A DNA stretch of 64,000 nucleotides, taken from an uncultured Candidatus Saccharibacteria bacterium (GTDB taxonomy: Bacteria; Patescibacteriota; Saccharimonadia; Saccharimonadales; Saccharimonadaceae). Numbering within the stretch: the first letter of the stretch is position 1; each line of letters starts with the position of its first letter. Of the stretch, positions 9,527-18,170 are shown piece after piece. Below the pieces are notes generated by a model. It made no database searches, was not told where the DNA came from, and saw nothing but the letters and a program-made list of their open reading frames with translations. Location of the stretch: positions 31,998 through 95,997 of the forward strand of contig CALMAK010000011.1 in assembly GCA_937859515.1 (NCBI GenBank), given 5' to 3'. A program made the translations under genes and the position numbers.

Positions 9527-9910
9527 ATGACAACCGCTAAATCCATTCTTATTATCGAAGACGACCGTTTTATCGGTGAGATGTACGTTCGCAGCCTGCG
9601 CAAAGCAGGATATGACGTTGATTGGATGGTTGATGGTAACGATGGTCTTGTCGCCGCCCGAAACAAGCCATACGATGCGATGCTTCTCGATGTCATGTTG
9701 CCTGAACGACGAGGCAGCGACATCCTCCACGCACTTCGTGGCAATGGCGAAGACCTTATCCCCGACACCAAGGTCATTGTGTTAACTAATTTTGAACAAG
9801 ACGATGAGTCGCGGACCGCCATGCAACAAAATGCCGACGCCTATCTCATTAAGGCAGAAATTACCCCTCGAAAACTACTATCCATTCTCGACGATATATT
9901 TACTCGTTAA
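9527..9910 (+). CDS. Stand-alone response regulator receiver (CheY-like)
   Basis: 127 residues, a receiver domain only. The acidic pair is E11/D12, the phosphorylation site is Asp55 in LLDVMLP, the switch Thr is in VIVLTNF and the conserved Lys is in AYLIKAE. With no output domain it presumably acts by protein contact, as CheY or single-domain regulators do. It is 4 bases downstream of the histidine kinase and is the likely target of His271. A bidirectional terminator follows. Confidence 0.93.
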   Translation: MTTAKSILIIEDDRFIGEMYVRSLRKAGYDVDWMVDGNDGLVAARNKPYDAMLLDVMLPERRGSDILHALRGNGEDLIPDTKVIVLTNFEQDDESRTAMQQNADAYLIKAEITPRKLLSILDDIFTR

Positions 9911-9918
9911 CACCAAAA

Positions 9919-9964
9919 CACCACGAAAAAAGCCCACCTTCTGGGGTGAGCTGTTTTCGTGGTG
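9919..9964. terminator. Bidirectional terminator between response regulator and tRNA-Glu
   Basis: Arms CACCACGAAAA (from 9919) and TTTTCGTGGTG (9954-9964), with an inner GCCCACC/GGGGTGAGC stem. The minus strand has a T6 run. The 3' arm overlaps the CCA end of the tRNA-Glu gene. Confidence 0.8.
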
Positions 9965-10034
9965 ACCTCACGGGGAATCGAACCCCGATTGCAAGGATGA
10001 GAACCTTGTGTCCTAACCGTTAGACGATGAGGCC
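9960..10034 (-). tRNA. tRNA-Glu (anticodon CTC)
   Basis: 75 nt on the minus strand. Acceptor GGCCTCA pairs TGAGGTC, D loop CTAACGGTTAGGA, anticodon stem CAAGG/CCTTG around loop TTCTCAT giving anticodon CTC, T arm GGGG-TTCGATT-CCCC, discriminator A and an encoded CCA. It decodes GAG. Confidence 0.95.
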
Positions 10035-10145
10035 AAATCTTGATAAAACAAGTACGATGACCTACTGTTAAATCACGGTCATTACTCGCAACATTGTACC
10101 AAACATTTTATCTAACGTCCACCATACTGTAGCGGATTTTATTGC

Positions 10146-10151
10146 TATACT
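10146..10151 (+). promoter_or_regulatory. -10 element of leaderless GH5 gene
   Basis: TATACT, 6 bases, ATG at 10158. The -35 region is not recognisable. Confidence 0.6.
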
Positions 10152-10157
10152 TAGCCT

Positions 10158-11174
10158 ATGCAATCATCACAAAAACCTCTTCGTGGCGTCAATCTTGGCG
10201 GCTGGCTCGTGCTCGAGCAATGGATGACGCCCCATCTTTTTGCGGGAACTGATGCAAAAGATGAATATACCTTCATGCAGACACCTGATGCTGCGATAAA
10301 AATTAAAAAACATCGCGATTCATTCATCACAGAAGAGGATTTTCGGTGGCTTGCAGGCAATAATTATAACGCGGTCCGTATTCCCGTCGGATATTGGATC
10401 TTTAACGGAGATAATCCTTTCACGCCCTGTATCGATTATCTTGATTGGGCAATTAAGATGGCCACCAAATATAACCTACATGCACTGATCTGTCTGCATG
10501 GTGCACCTGGCAGCCAAAACGGACATGACCATAGCGGTCGCATTGGTGGGGCAGAGTGGTATAATAACCCAACCTATCGCCAGCAAACCATCGACGTCAT
10601 ATCCCGTCTTGCTGCCAGGTACAAACAACAACCTGCTGTCTGGGGGATTGAGCTCCTCAACGAACCAAACGCATGGCGATTGCCGTGGGTTCTGCGACGA
10701 TATCACAAAGATGCCTACAAGGCGATTCAATCCACTGGACGAGAAGGACTTGTGACCGTTTTTTCTGATGGGTTTATGCCGCGATATATGTCAGGCACTC
10801 TTAAGGCCGTACCAGAATACCCTGTCATGATGGATACGCATTGGTATCATTTTTTCATGCCAAAATGGGTTCAACGAAGACTGCCATTCGCATTTTATCA
10901 ATGGCAGCTACGTCGTCGCACCAAACTTCTTATCAGACTCAGTAAAGCCCAGCCCATCATCATGGGCGAGTGGAGCGGTGTCATTGGCGGAGAGGCATTG
11001 TCGCGCTTTGATACATCGCATCACAAAGAGCTGACGTACCGACATCTACGCGACCAACAGCGTCTCTTTTCACACCTCGCCGGCTGGTTTTACTGGAACT
11101 ACAAGACCGAACGTCGAGGCATCTTCCACTACAGATCAATGAATGAAGATGGACACACAGAACCACCGTTTTAA
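10158..11174 (+). CDS. Glycoside hydrolase family 5, glucan 1,3-beta-glucosidase-like
   Basis: 338 residues. The N-terminus RGVNLGGWLVLEQWMTPHLF matches exo-beta-1,3-glucanases of GH5 (subfamily 9, best known from fungal Exg1). The catalytic acid Glu is in GIELLNEPNAW (about 174-184) and the nucleophile Glu in IMGEWSGVIGG (about 268-278); other active-site segments include VRIPVGYW, CLHGAPGSQNG and DTHWYHFF. No signal peptide or membrane anchor is present, so it would act in the cytoplasm unless exported another way. The substrate could be a beta-1,3-glucan or a glucosylated small molecule. It stands alone between tRNA-Glu and a kinase/regulator pair. Confidence 0.88.
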   Translation: MQSSQKPLRGVNLGGWLVLEQWMTPHLFAGTDAKDEYTFMQTPDAAIKIKKHRDSFITEEDFRWLAGNNYNAVRIPVGYWIFNGDNPFTPCIDYLDWAIKMATKYNLHALICLHGAPGSQNGHDHSGRIGGAEWYNNPTYRQQTIDVISRLAARYKQQPAVWGIELLNEPNAWRLPWVLRRYHKDAYKAIQSTGREGLVTVFSDGFMPRYMSGTLKAVPEYPVMMDTHWYHFFMPKWVQRRLPFAFYQWQLRRRTKLLIRLSKAQPIIMGEWSGVIGGEALSRFDTSHHKELTYRHLRDQQRLFSHLAGWFYWNYKTERRGIFHYRSMNEDGHTEPPF

Positions 11175-11231
11175 CCTCTTGCCATCAGGCGAAATCTCAT
11201 GCATACTAAGGGTAAGTAATATTATGTTAGT

Positions 11232-13409
11232 TTGACTTTAGGGGGCGCTATTAAACCGGTTGTCATTGACAGTTTCTGGTATCGACGCATCAATGAGGCG
11301 ATTGCTTTTATGGCGTTGTCTATTTTTGCGCTGTATATGTGGTTTAATTTCCTCAGTCCCCACAAGCCACCCTATGACATCCAGCTGATTACACTACTCG
11401 TTGCTATTGCCGCAGCAGCTTCAGGTATCGTAGCACGCGCCATTGTTGATCTTCAGGGCACTTTTGTCCGTACCCTCATAAGCTATCTTCTCCTTGCTGC
11501 CGCTATCGCATTGCTCTTATTTGATACCTCAGGTATCTCCTCACCATACTTGTTCATGTGGACGCTTGTCGCTGCCTTTGCTGGACTGTTTGGCATCTGG
11601 AGCTCAGCTCCGATATTTCTCGTTGCCAGTGGCTATTTGGCTGTATTACTTATTGGGGGCGACATCCAACAAGCAAGCATCGCCCCAACTGTTCTTATCG
11701 TCACATTACCGATTCTTTTCAGTATTATTGTGTGGTCACACGTTAACCAGGTTTCATATCTTAAGAAAGAACGCGACCCTGTTGCATACAAACAACTGTC
11801 CGACGAGTTGAGTGACCTTGCTAACGAATCTTCAGAAGTTGTTATTAATGCCATCGGTGACGGCGTTCTGGCAATCGATAGCCAAGGTATCATCCAGCTG
11901 ATTAATCCAGCAGCCCAATCGATCCTCGGATGGACAAAGCATGATGCCTTAACCTTGCAGTATCAATCGGTACTCAAGCTCACCAGTGAAGATAACAAGC
12001 AACTTTCTGATACTATGGAGCCAATCAAGCAAGCCCTCAATACAACCCAAGAAGTTCGCTCAAACCATCTTCAAGTTGAGACAAAAAGCGGTAAAAAGAT
12101 ATTTATTTCTCTCGTTGTGTCACCACTTGGGCCTGCTGGCAGCGGTGTTATCGCAGTGTTTCGAGATGTCACCAAAGAACGTGCCGAAGAGCGCGAGCAA
12201 GCCGAATTCATCAGTACCGCCAGCCACGAGATGCGTACACCAGTCGCCAGCATCGAGGGCTACCTTGGATTGGCTCTCAACCCAGCCACCGCTACTATCG
12301 ACGACAAAGCACGTGACTTTATTAACAAAGCCCACGAATCCGCACAACATCTTGGCCGCCTCTTCCAGGACCTCCTTGATGTTTCAAGAGCAGAAGATGG
12401 GCGCCTGTCGAACAATCCAACCGTTATTGATATTGTACAGTTTACCGGCGACGTGGTTGAGGGTCTTCAGCAAAAAGCAACCGACAAGGGTCTCCAACTA
12501 GCCTTTAAACCTGGACCAAGTACGGCCGACAAGGGCGAACGACGTCTTAGCCCGGTGTACCATGTAAACGTTGATAAGGACCATATTCGTGAGATCATCA
12601 ACAATCTTACCGAAAATGCCATAAAATACACCCCAGCTGGCGAGGTGTCAATTGACATTACAGGAGATAACGAACATATCACAATCGCCATTACCGACAG
12701 TGGTATTGGTATTCCAGCCGAAGACTTGTCGCATCTTTTTCAAAAGTTTTATCGGGTTGATAATACTGATACGCGCGAAATTGGCGGCACTGGCCTTGGT
12801 TTGTACCTCTGTCGGCGTCTCGTCGAGACAATCGGTGGACGCATCTGGGCCGAAAGTACTTACAAAAAGGGGAGTACTTTTTACGTTCAAGTGCCTCGGC
12901 TTGACCCCCTCCAGGCAAAGCAGCTTCTCAGGGAACAAGCTGATGCTGAGGCTGCAAAAGCCAAACAAGCTGCCGAAGCCGCTGAAGCTGCAGCAACCTC
13001 AACACCGTCCCTTCCGGCATCACCCACTCCAACATCAGTCCCGACTCAGTCCCCAACACCAATAGCAGTGTTACCACCACAGCCCACACCTCAACCGGCA
13101 CCTGTCGCTATAGGCACCCCTCCTTTACCATCAACACCTACACCCATTGCCACTTCACAACCAGTACCTGTATTTGTCGCGCCCGCCCCTCAGCCCTCGG
13201 TAGCATCTGCAGCTCCGGTCATATCCACGCCAGTACCACCCATTCCAGAACCAGCATCAATCCCAATTGCGCCACCCGTCGCTCCTCAACCTCAACCACC
13301 AGTTCAAGTTCCCGTACGCACAAATATACCTCTATCCAGCATCGAACAAAATCCTGCCGCATTCACAGCGCCGAGGGACGGAAATGTTAATATTCCACCC
13401 CGAAATTAA
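11232..13409 (+). CDS. Polytopic membrane PAS sensor histidine kinase with Pro/Ala-rich tail
   Basis: 725 residues. About six hydrophobic helices fill residues 15-175, followed by a PAS domain (about 195-310), the phosphoacceptor His332 in TASHEMRTPVASIEGYL, and an ATPase domain with NNLTENAIKYT, DSGIGIPAEDL and GTGLGLYLCRR. Residues about 560-725 are an Ala-rich helix followed by Pro/Ala/Thr/Val-rich low complexity. The start is uncertain: the TTG at 11232 lacks a good ribosome site and an AGGGGG lies just inside it, so initiation may be a few codons downstream. The downstream response regulator has the same kind of tail. Confidence 0.9.
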   Translation: MTLGGAIKPVVIDSFWYRRINEAIAFMALSIFALYMWFNFLSPHKPPYDIQLITLLVAIAAAASGIVARAIVDLQGTFVRTLISYLLLAAAIALLLFDTSGISSPYLFMWTLVAAFAGLFGIWSSAPIFLVASGYLAVLLIGGDIQQASIAPTVLIVTLPILFSIIVWSHVNQVSYLKKERDPVAYKQLSDELSDLANESSEVVINAIGDGVLAIDSQGIIQLINPAAQSILGWTKHDALTLQYQSVLKLTSEDNKQLSDTMEPIKQALNTTQEVRSNHLQVETKSGKKIFISLVVSPLGPAGSGVIAVFRDVTKERAEEREQAEFISTASHEMRTPVASIEGYLGLALNPATATIDDKARDFINKAHESAQHLGRLFQDLLDVSRAEDGRLSNNPTVIDIVQFTGDVVEGLQQKATDKGLQLAFKPGPSTADKGERRLSPVYHVNVDKDHIREIINNLTENAIKYTPAGEVSIDITGDNEHITIAITDSGIGIPAEDLSHLFQKFYRVDNTDTREIGGTGLGLYLCRRLVETIGGRIWAESTYKKGSTFYVQVPRLDPLQAKQLLREQADAEAAKAKQAAEAAEAAATSTPSLPASPTPTSVPTQSPTPIAVLPPQPTPQPAPVAIGTPPLPSTPTPIATSQPVPVFVAPAPQPSVASAAPVISTPVPPIPEPASIPIAPPVAPQPQPPVQVPVRTNIPLSSIEQNPAAFTAPRDGNVNIPPRN

Positions 13410-13467
13410 CAATAAACATGAGTACTATGGTATTTTTAAAATGCATTGGGTACAATAGGAAACAGTT

Positions 13468-14361
13468 ATGACAAAGATTCTATTAGTTGAGGACGACAAA
13501 AGCCTACGCGAAATTTACGGCGTACGGTTACTTGCCGAGGGGTACGACATCGTATCGGCTGGCGACGGGGAAGAAGCATTGGCAATGGCCATCAAAGAGC
13601 GCCCACAGCTCATCGTGAGTGATGTAATGATGCCAAAAATTAGTGGATTCGACATGCTTGATATATTGCGAAGCACCACCGAAACCAAGGACATTAAGGT
13701 CATTATGATGACCGCGTTATCATCTGAAGATCAGCGTATTCGCGGCGAACAGCTTGGTGCTGATCGTTATCTTGTAAAATCACAAGTTGGCATCGAAGAT
13801 GTTGTTCGCACCGTTCATGATGTCCTTGGTGATATTCCTTCTGCCACGCCAACCGCCCAACAAACGTTTGGCACTCCAGCACCATCAGCCGCCCCACGTC
13901 CTGCTGCACCTGCTGTACCTCCACGTCCAACTGAGATACCTCCTGCACCAGCACCCGTTATCCCTCAGCCTATAGCACCGACCCCTCCTGCACCTGCACC
14001 GCAACCAGCGCCTGCAGCTCCACAACCAGCCGTGCTGCAACCCTCTCCGGCACCTGCACCGCAACCTCAGCCAACTGCGCCACAATCTGCACCCACGCTG
14101 ATCACACCCCCTGCGCCCGATCCAACCGACGGCCAACTCCCTCAACCAACTGCACCATTCTCAGGTCAACGTCCTGCTAGTCTTGGCGAACGAGTTATTC
14201 ACCCCATTGAAGACCCTGCGCCTACCTCGGATGTTGCGAGCCTTATCGCCCAAGAACTTGGCGATCCATCGGCTGTGCCTGCGCCTCCTGCGCCGCCAAT
14301 GCCAGAGATGCCACCTGCAGCACCAAATCAATTTCAGGATCCTCCCGCACCGGGGCAATAG
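13468..14361 (+). CDS. Response regulator with Pro/Ala-rich C-terminal extension
   Basis: 297 residues. A receiver domain (1-122) has acidic residues E8/D9/D10, phosphorylation site Asp52 in VSDVMMP, the switch Thr in MMTALSS and Lys in RYLVKSQ. From about 125 to the end it is almost entirely Pro, Ala, Gln and Thr, with a short ordered stretch near 235-265 (GERVIHPIEDPAPTS). No DNA-binding output domain is present. An AGGAAAC site precedes the ATG. The gene lies 58 bases after a kinase with an equivalent tail, so the pair probably shares a binding partner or a scaffold. Confidence 0.88.
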   Translation: MTKILLVEDDKSLREIYGVRLLAEGYDIVSAGDGEEALAMAIKERPQLIVSDVMMPKISGFDMLDILRSTTETKDIKVIMMTALSSEDQRIRGEQLGADRYLVKSQVGIEDVVRTVHDVLGDIPSATPTAQQTFGTPAPSAAPRPAAPAVPPRPTEIPPAPAPVIPQPIAPTPPAPAPQPAPAAPQPAVLQPSPAPAPQPQPTAPQSAPTLITPPAPDPTDGQLPQPTAPFSGQRPASLGERVIHPIEDPAPTSDVASLIAQELGDPSAVPAPPAPPMPEMPPAAPNQFQDPPAPGQ

Positions 14362-14385
14362 CCACCGTGATACACTAGGGGGTAT

Positions 14386-15078
14386 ATGGACACACCTTCC
14401 TCGACACGTCTTAATAAATTCCTTGCCTTGCAGTTGGGAATTTCTCGTCGTGAAGCCGATACTCTCATAGAGAAAGGCGCCGTGACGGTCAATGGCACGG
14501 TTGCGACGCTAGGCGCGCGCTGCCATGAAACTGATATCATTACAGTCAAGGGCAAACCAATAGCCACCTCAACTCGATATCAATACATCGCCTTTCATAA
14601 ACCCATAGGGTACGTCTGTTCGCGCCGCCAACAAGGGGATAATCCGACCATCTACTCGTTACTGCCACATTTGCTGCATCACCTTAAGCCTGTTGGTCGC
14701 CTCGACAAAGATTCATCTGGTATTATTCTGCTCACCAACGACGGCGACTTTACCCAGCGCATGACGCACCCCTCATATCACAAGCAAAAAACCTATTTCG
14801 TCACCATCGACCACGACCTCGCCCCTCTACACCAACAGATGATTAGCGATTTCGGCGTACAGCTAGACGACGGTATTAGTAAGATTCTTCTCACAAGAGA
14901 CGCTGATGACGACCGACAACACTGGCGCATCGATATGCACGAAGGGCGTAACCGACAAATCCGTCGTACCTTTGCCGCCATGGGATATACTGTCACCGCA
15001 CTCCATCGCACACAGTTTGGACCGTATTCGCTGGGTGATATAAAGCCAGGCAACTACCAAATCCTCGATATATCATAA
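14386..15078 (+). CDS. 16S/23S rRNA pseudouridine synthase, RsuA/RluB/E/F family
   Basis: 230 residues. An N-terminal S4 RNA-binding domain (about 5-60, LNKFLALQLGISRREADTLI) precedes the synthase domain, with catalytic Asp108 in GRLDKDSSGIILLTNDGD and the family's HEGRNRQIRRTFAAMGY segment near 185-200. It converts a specific rRNA uridine to pseudouridine. The exact target (RsuA versus RluB/F) cannot be assigned by eye. An AGGGGG site lies just before ATG 14386, downstream of a TACACT element. Confidence 0.92.
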   Translation: MDTPSSTRLNKFLALQLGISRREADTLIEKGAVTVNGTVATLGARCHETDIITVKGKPIATSTRYQYIAFHKPIGYVCSRRQQGDNPTIYSLLPHLLHHLKPVGRLDKDSSGIILLTNDGDFTQRMTHPSYHKQKTYFVTIDHDLAPLHQQMISDFGVQLDDGISKILLTRDADDDRQHWRIDMHEGRNRQIRRTFAAMGYTVTALHRTQFGPYSLGDIKPGNYQILDIS

Positions 15079-15136
15079 ATGAGATACCGCTTATGCTCGC
15101 AAAATCCTGTGACCTCTGATATAATTATCAAAAGTT

Positions 15137-16549
15137 ATGGCTTCTAAACTACCCACCGTTGCGATCATTGGCCAAGCGAACGTCGGCAAGAGTTCGCTTT
15201 TTAACCGTATGGTAAGAGCACAGCAAGCAATTGTCGCGCGTGAGGCAGGCACCACACGAGACAACGTGCTGGGTCGCGTCGAGCATAAATATCATCAGTT
15301 TTGGCTGGTCGATACTGCTGGGCTGAAAGACCCAAATGACGAGTTTGAAGCGTCTATTCAAGAGCAAATCACCGAGGCGGCCGACGCTGCAGACGTAATT
15401 TTGGTCACCGTTGACGGCACGCAATATGTCAGCGACCACGACCGCTTTGTTGCCAAAAAGGCCCTCCGCAGCAAAAAGCCCGTCATCCTCCTCATCAACA
15501 AAAGCGACATCAAGGGCAGCCTACCAGACGACGAATTCAAACGTCTGGGTATCAAGACAATGATCCGCACCAGCGCCGAACATAACCGCGGTATTCTATC
15601 GGTCCTCGACCACATCGTCGAACTGATTCCAGCTAAACACGAAGAAACTCCAGACGAAACGCTACGTATTGCCCTGATCGGTCGTCCGAATGTCGGTAAA
15701 TCGTACCTATTCAATACACTGGCAGGCAAGCAACAAGCCCTTGTCGCTAACATCGCCGGTACTACCCGCGATGTTAACCGTGTCGCCGTACGCTATGGCG
15801 GTCGTGATATCGAAATCCTTGATACCGCCGGTATGCGCAAACCTGGCAAGCAAGAGGTTGGTATTGAGAAGTTCTCAGTTCTACGCACCCTACAGGCCAT
15901 CGAAGAAGCCGATGTATGTTTCCTCCTTATGGACGTCAACGAGCTCAACACCGCACTTGATCAGCGCCTCGCCGGCATTATTGACGAAGCAGGCAAGAGT
16001 ATGGCGATTGTCGTCAGCAAATGGGATAGTGTTGAAGGTAAAGATGCCTATACACGCGACGCGCTGGCACCGAAAATCGCCCACTTCTTTAACTTTGTTC
16101 CATGGGCACCGCTGATCTTCACCAGTAGCGTCACCGGTCAAAATGTCACCAAACTGTTCGACCTTGCTCTTGATATTGATGCACGCCGCAAACAGACGAC
16201 CAAGACGCGTGTATTGAACGACCTCCTGCAAAAGGCTATCCAGCGCCATCCGCCAGCGGGGCTCAAGAACACGCATCCAAAACTACGTTATATCGTACAG
16301 ACCGACACAACACCACCATGGTTTGTGATTCATGGATCAAATCTCAAGTTTGTTCACTGGTCATACAAGCGCTATCTCGAACGACTGTTGCGCGAGACTT
16401 ACAACTACGCAGGTACTCCAATTAAATTTAGCTTTATCGACGAAAAACAAGTCAAGAATAATAAAGAGCGCGTCAAACAAGGCAAAGCTCCTGTCACTAA
16501 AGCCTACAAAAAAGCAAAAGAAGACGAAAAGGAAGACCAAAGAAAATAG
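15137..16549 (+). CDS. der: Ribosome biogenesis GTPase Der (EngA)
   Basis: 470 residues with two tandem GTPase domains and a C-terminal KH-like domain, the normal Der layout. Domain 1 has P-loop GQANVGKSS (about 11-19), DTAGL and NKSD; domain 2 has GRPNVGKSY (about 181-189), DTAGM and SKWD. The KH-like domain covers about 360-445, and a Lys-rich tail follows. Der acts in 50S subunit assembly. TATAAT lies 11 bases upstream of the ATG. Confidence 0.97.
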   Translation: MASKLPTVAIIGQANVGKSSLFNRMVRAQQAIVAREAGTTRDNVLGRVEHKYHQFWLVDTAGLKDPNDEFEASIQEQITEAADAADVILVTVDGTQYVSDHDRFVAKKALRSKKPVILLINKSDIKGSLPDDEFKRLGIKTMIRTSAEHNRGILSVLDHIVELIPAKHEETPDETLRIALIGRPNVGKSYLFNTLAGKQQALVANIAGTTRDVNRVAVRYGGRDIEILDTAGMRKPGKQEVGIEKFSVLRTLQAIEEADVCFLLMDVNELNTALDQRLAGIIDEAGKSMAIVVSKWDSVEGKDAYTRDALAPKIAHFFNFVPWAPLIFTSSVTGQNVTKLFDLALDIDARRKQTTKTRVLNDLLQKAIQRHPPAGLKNTHPKLRYIVQTDTTPPWFVIHGSNLKFVHWSYKRYLERLLRETYNYAGTPIKFSFIDEKQVKNNKERVKQGKAPVTKAYKKAKEDEKEDQRK

Positions 16550-16607
16550 CCCACCAGATCGGAGTGCTATCTTCTTTAACGAGTAGATGCTCCTCTCTTG
16601 TGGGCGT
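16549..16607 (-). terminator. Probable terminator for the minus-strand membrane gene, overlapping der stop
   Basis: GCCCAC near 16550 and GTGGGC near 16602 form the base of an imperfect long hairpin, with inner GGAG/CTCC pairing. On the minus strand the stem is followed by a T-rich TATTTTCTTT. Confidence 0.5.
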
Positions 16608-16623
16608 ATCGCCACGCCGTCTC

Positions 16624-16989
16624 TCAGGACTGCAGTACGATGGTGCGCTGCATTCGCGCGATATCCTCCTGAAGCCGTTGCTCCGCCTTGTGAATCAGAA
16701 CACAGTTCCATATCAGGGCGAAGACCGCCACGACGAAGGTAGTGACCGCAAGCAACAAACTTGCGTAGGCGATGTCTGCGGCGTGCACGGGCAACCGAAT
16801 CGCCAAGATGGCGAACACGCTTGCCGACGGCATCGCCAGCAGCGTCATCCAGATGAACGTGCATTGCAGCGAAGCGTGAGGTACCAGATAGCGGCACCAC
16901 ACAACCAGCCATGTCCAGGCGATCACCGGTGTCAGCACAAAGCCTCCAACGATCAGCACCCAGGCGGCTGCATTCAGCCATGGTATCAT
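16624..16989 (-). CDS. GC-rich small four-helix membrane protein, unknown function
   Basis: 121 residues, family not recognised. Four hydrophobic segments at about 7-30, 42-60, 66-83 and 85-103 are followed by an amphipathic C-terminal helix (HKAEQRLQEDIARMQRT), a topology common for small regulatory membrane proteins. An AGAGGAAAG site lies just before the ATG, with a promoter about 37 bases upstream. Codons end mostly in G or C, unlike der before it and pth after it, so it belongs to the set of GC-rich single-gene units in this window. Confidence 0.7.
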   Translation of the reverse strand: MIPWLNAAAWVLIVGGFVLTPVIAWTWLVVWCRYLVPHASLQCTFIWMTLLAMPSASVFAILAIRLPVHAADIAYASLLLAVTTFVVAVFALIWNCVLIHKAEQRLQEDIARMQRTIVLQS

Positions 16990-17025
16990 GCGCTTTCCTC
17001 TCTTTTGGACGAACGATACGATTTT

Positions 17026-17054
17026 ATTATATCATAATTCTATACAAAATACAA
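17026..17054 (-). promoter_or_regulatory. Promoter of the GC-rich membrane gene at 16624-16989
   Basis: On the minus strand: TTGTAT (17054-17049), 17-base spacer, TATAAT (17031-17026). It is divergent from the pth promoter, whose -10 begins only 22 bases away. Confidence 0.7.
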
Positions 17055-17075
17055 TGTATAGTAGCCCCTGTCTGA

Positions 17076-17081
17076 TACACT
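17076..17081 (+). promoter_or_regulatory. -10 element of leaderless pth
   Basis: TACACT, 6 bases (GGTAGT), ATG at 17088. There is no room for a ribosome site. Confidence 0.6.
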
Positions 17082-17087
17082 GGTAGT

Positions 17088-17657
17088 ATGAAAATAATTC
17101 TTGCCCAAGGAAATCCTGGCCCACACTATGCCGAAACTCGTCACAATATTGGCTGGCTTTTGCTTGATACGCTTGCAAATAATACCGCGTTCCAACCACG
17201 CAGTAAATTCTTTGCCGACATTGCCGAGGTAACTATCGCAAATGAGAAAGTCCTCCTCGTTAAACCAACAACATTCTATAACGAGACCGGCCGTACCGCA
17301 CGAACATTGATGGATTTTTATAAACTCAATCCTGCCACTGATCTTTTGGTTATTCACGATGACCTATCATTACCGTTCGGCACGATTCGTATCCGCGAAA
17401 AGGGCAGCGACGCCGGTAATAACGGCATCAAAAGCCTCAATGCACACATCGGGCCTGATTACTGGCGCATTCGTGTTGGTATATGGGATGAAAAGCGTGA
17501 GTTGCAGCCTGATGCAGACTTTGTCTTGTCTCGATTACCAGACACTGCCATGGACCGTATCAAACAAAAAATCACCCCCGTCGTTACAGAGATGATTACT
17601 AAATTCCTTACAGGCTCAATAGCTGCCACGAGCCATCGAACCGACACAACTTCATAA
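17088..17657 (+). CDS. pth: Peptidyl-tRNA hydrolase
   Basis: 189 residues, standard length. It releases tRNA from prematurely dropped peptidyl-tRNA. Signature segments: AQGNPGPHYAETRHNIGW with catalytic His19, the substrate-clamping VKPTTFYNETG (Asn), VIHDDLSLPFG with catalytic Asp near 93, and GNNGIKSLNAHIG. The mRNA looks leaderless. The gene ends 64 bases before the stop of a convergent GC-rich membrane gene, and the hairpin between them serves mainly that gene. Confidence 0.96.
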   Translation: MKIILAQGNPGPHYAETRHNIGWLLLDTLANNTAFQPRSKFFADIAEVTIANEKVLLVKPTTFYNETGRTARTLMDFYKLNPATDLLVIHDDLSLPFGTIRIREKGSDAGNNGIKSLNAHIGPDYWRIRVGIWDEKRELQPDADFVLSRLPDTAMDRIKQKITPVVTEMITKFLTGSIAATSHRTDTTS

Positions 17658-17706
17658 ATAAAAAGAGATCGTGTAGGGGAGGGCGGCTGCCGCTCCCCTA
17701 CACGAT
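17658..17706 (-). terminator. Strong terminator for the gene at 17722-18048
   Basis: Perfect 13-bp stem ATCGTGTAGGGGA (17668-17680) / TCCCCTACACGAT (17694-17706) with a GC-rich centre. On the minus strand it is followed by CTCTTTTTATTT. Confidence 0.88.
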
Positions 17707-17721
17707 ATTCCCGTCTGTCCG

Positions 17722-18048
17722 TCAGCCGACATCGTCTCCTTCGCCCTTCTTGACGGGCTTGCCGACCTTCGTCTTGCGGAGCGTGCCCGCAGCGATGAGC
17801 AGCAGCGAGACGATGAGCAGCAGGGACATGACGACCACGAGGGCCGGCGATCCAGCGATCAGCGCCTGCGCCGAAGTCGACATGTAGGCCGCGAGGACCA
17901 GGGCGACGAAGATGGCGGACAGGGACAGGCCGAGGTCGACCAGGGTCCGGCCGGTGAAGCCATCCCGGTAGTCCTTGTAGGACCGGAGGAAGGCGATCAG
18001 GGCAGCCAGGGCGAGGGCGATCAGGGCGTAGTAACCGAGGTAAGTCAC
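17722..18048 (-). CDS. GC-rich small membrane protein, unknown function
   Basis: 108 residues, not recognised. Three hydrophobic helices lie at about 4-20, 38-60 and 66-88. A charged cytoplasmic tail ends KPVKKGEGDDVG. The first loop holds RSYKDYRDGFTGRT. Nearly every codon ends in G or C. It has a consensus promoter, a GAAGGAGT site 9 bases before the ATG and a perfect hairpin terminator, so it is a complete monocistronic unit. It lies directly downstream, on the same strand, of the candidate non-coding RNA at 18133-18446. Confidence 0.75.
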   Translation of the reverse strand: MTYLGYYALIALALAALIAFLRSYKDYRDGFTGRTLVDLGLSLSAIFVALVLAAYMSTSAQALIAGSPALVVVMSLLLIVSLLLIAAGTLRKTKVGKPVKKGEGDDVG

Positions 18049-18096
18049 GATAGACTCCTTCAGGTTGGGAACACGTGCGTTTGCACGATATTACAT

Positions 18097-18125
18097 ATTA
18101 TACATAAGTTTTATTATTTTGTCAA
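18097..18125 (-). promoter_or_regulatory. Consensus promoter of the gene at 17722-18048
   Basis: On the minus strand, TTGACA (18125-18120), exactly 17 bases, TATAAT (18102-18097): a perfect match to both hexamers and the optimal spacer. The leader of about 40 nt carries GAAGGAGT. Confidence 0.92.
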
Positions 18126-18132
18126 TGCCAAC

Positions 18133-18170
18133 TAAAAAAGCGCCAGGTAAGGGTGGGCATCACCTGGCGC
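18133..18170 (-). terminator. Intrinsic terminator of the candidate ncRNA
   Basis: Perfect 9-bp stem GCGCCAGGT (18140-18148) / ACCTGGCGC (18162-18170); TTTTTTAGT follows on the minus strand. Confidence 0.88.

Noticed and set aside
16361..16981. 206-codon minus-strand ORF overlapping der and the small membrane gene
   Set aside because: Frame shadow; the in-register small membrane protein at 16624-16989 has a ribosome site and sensible helices.
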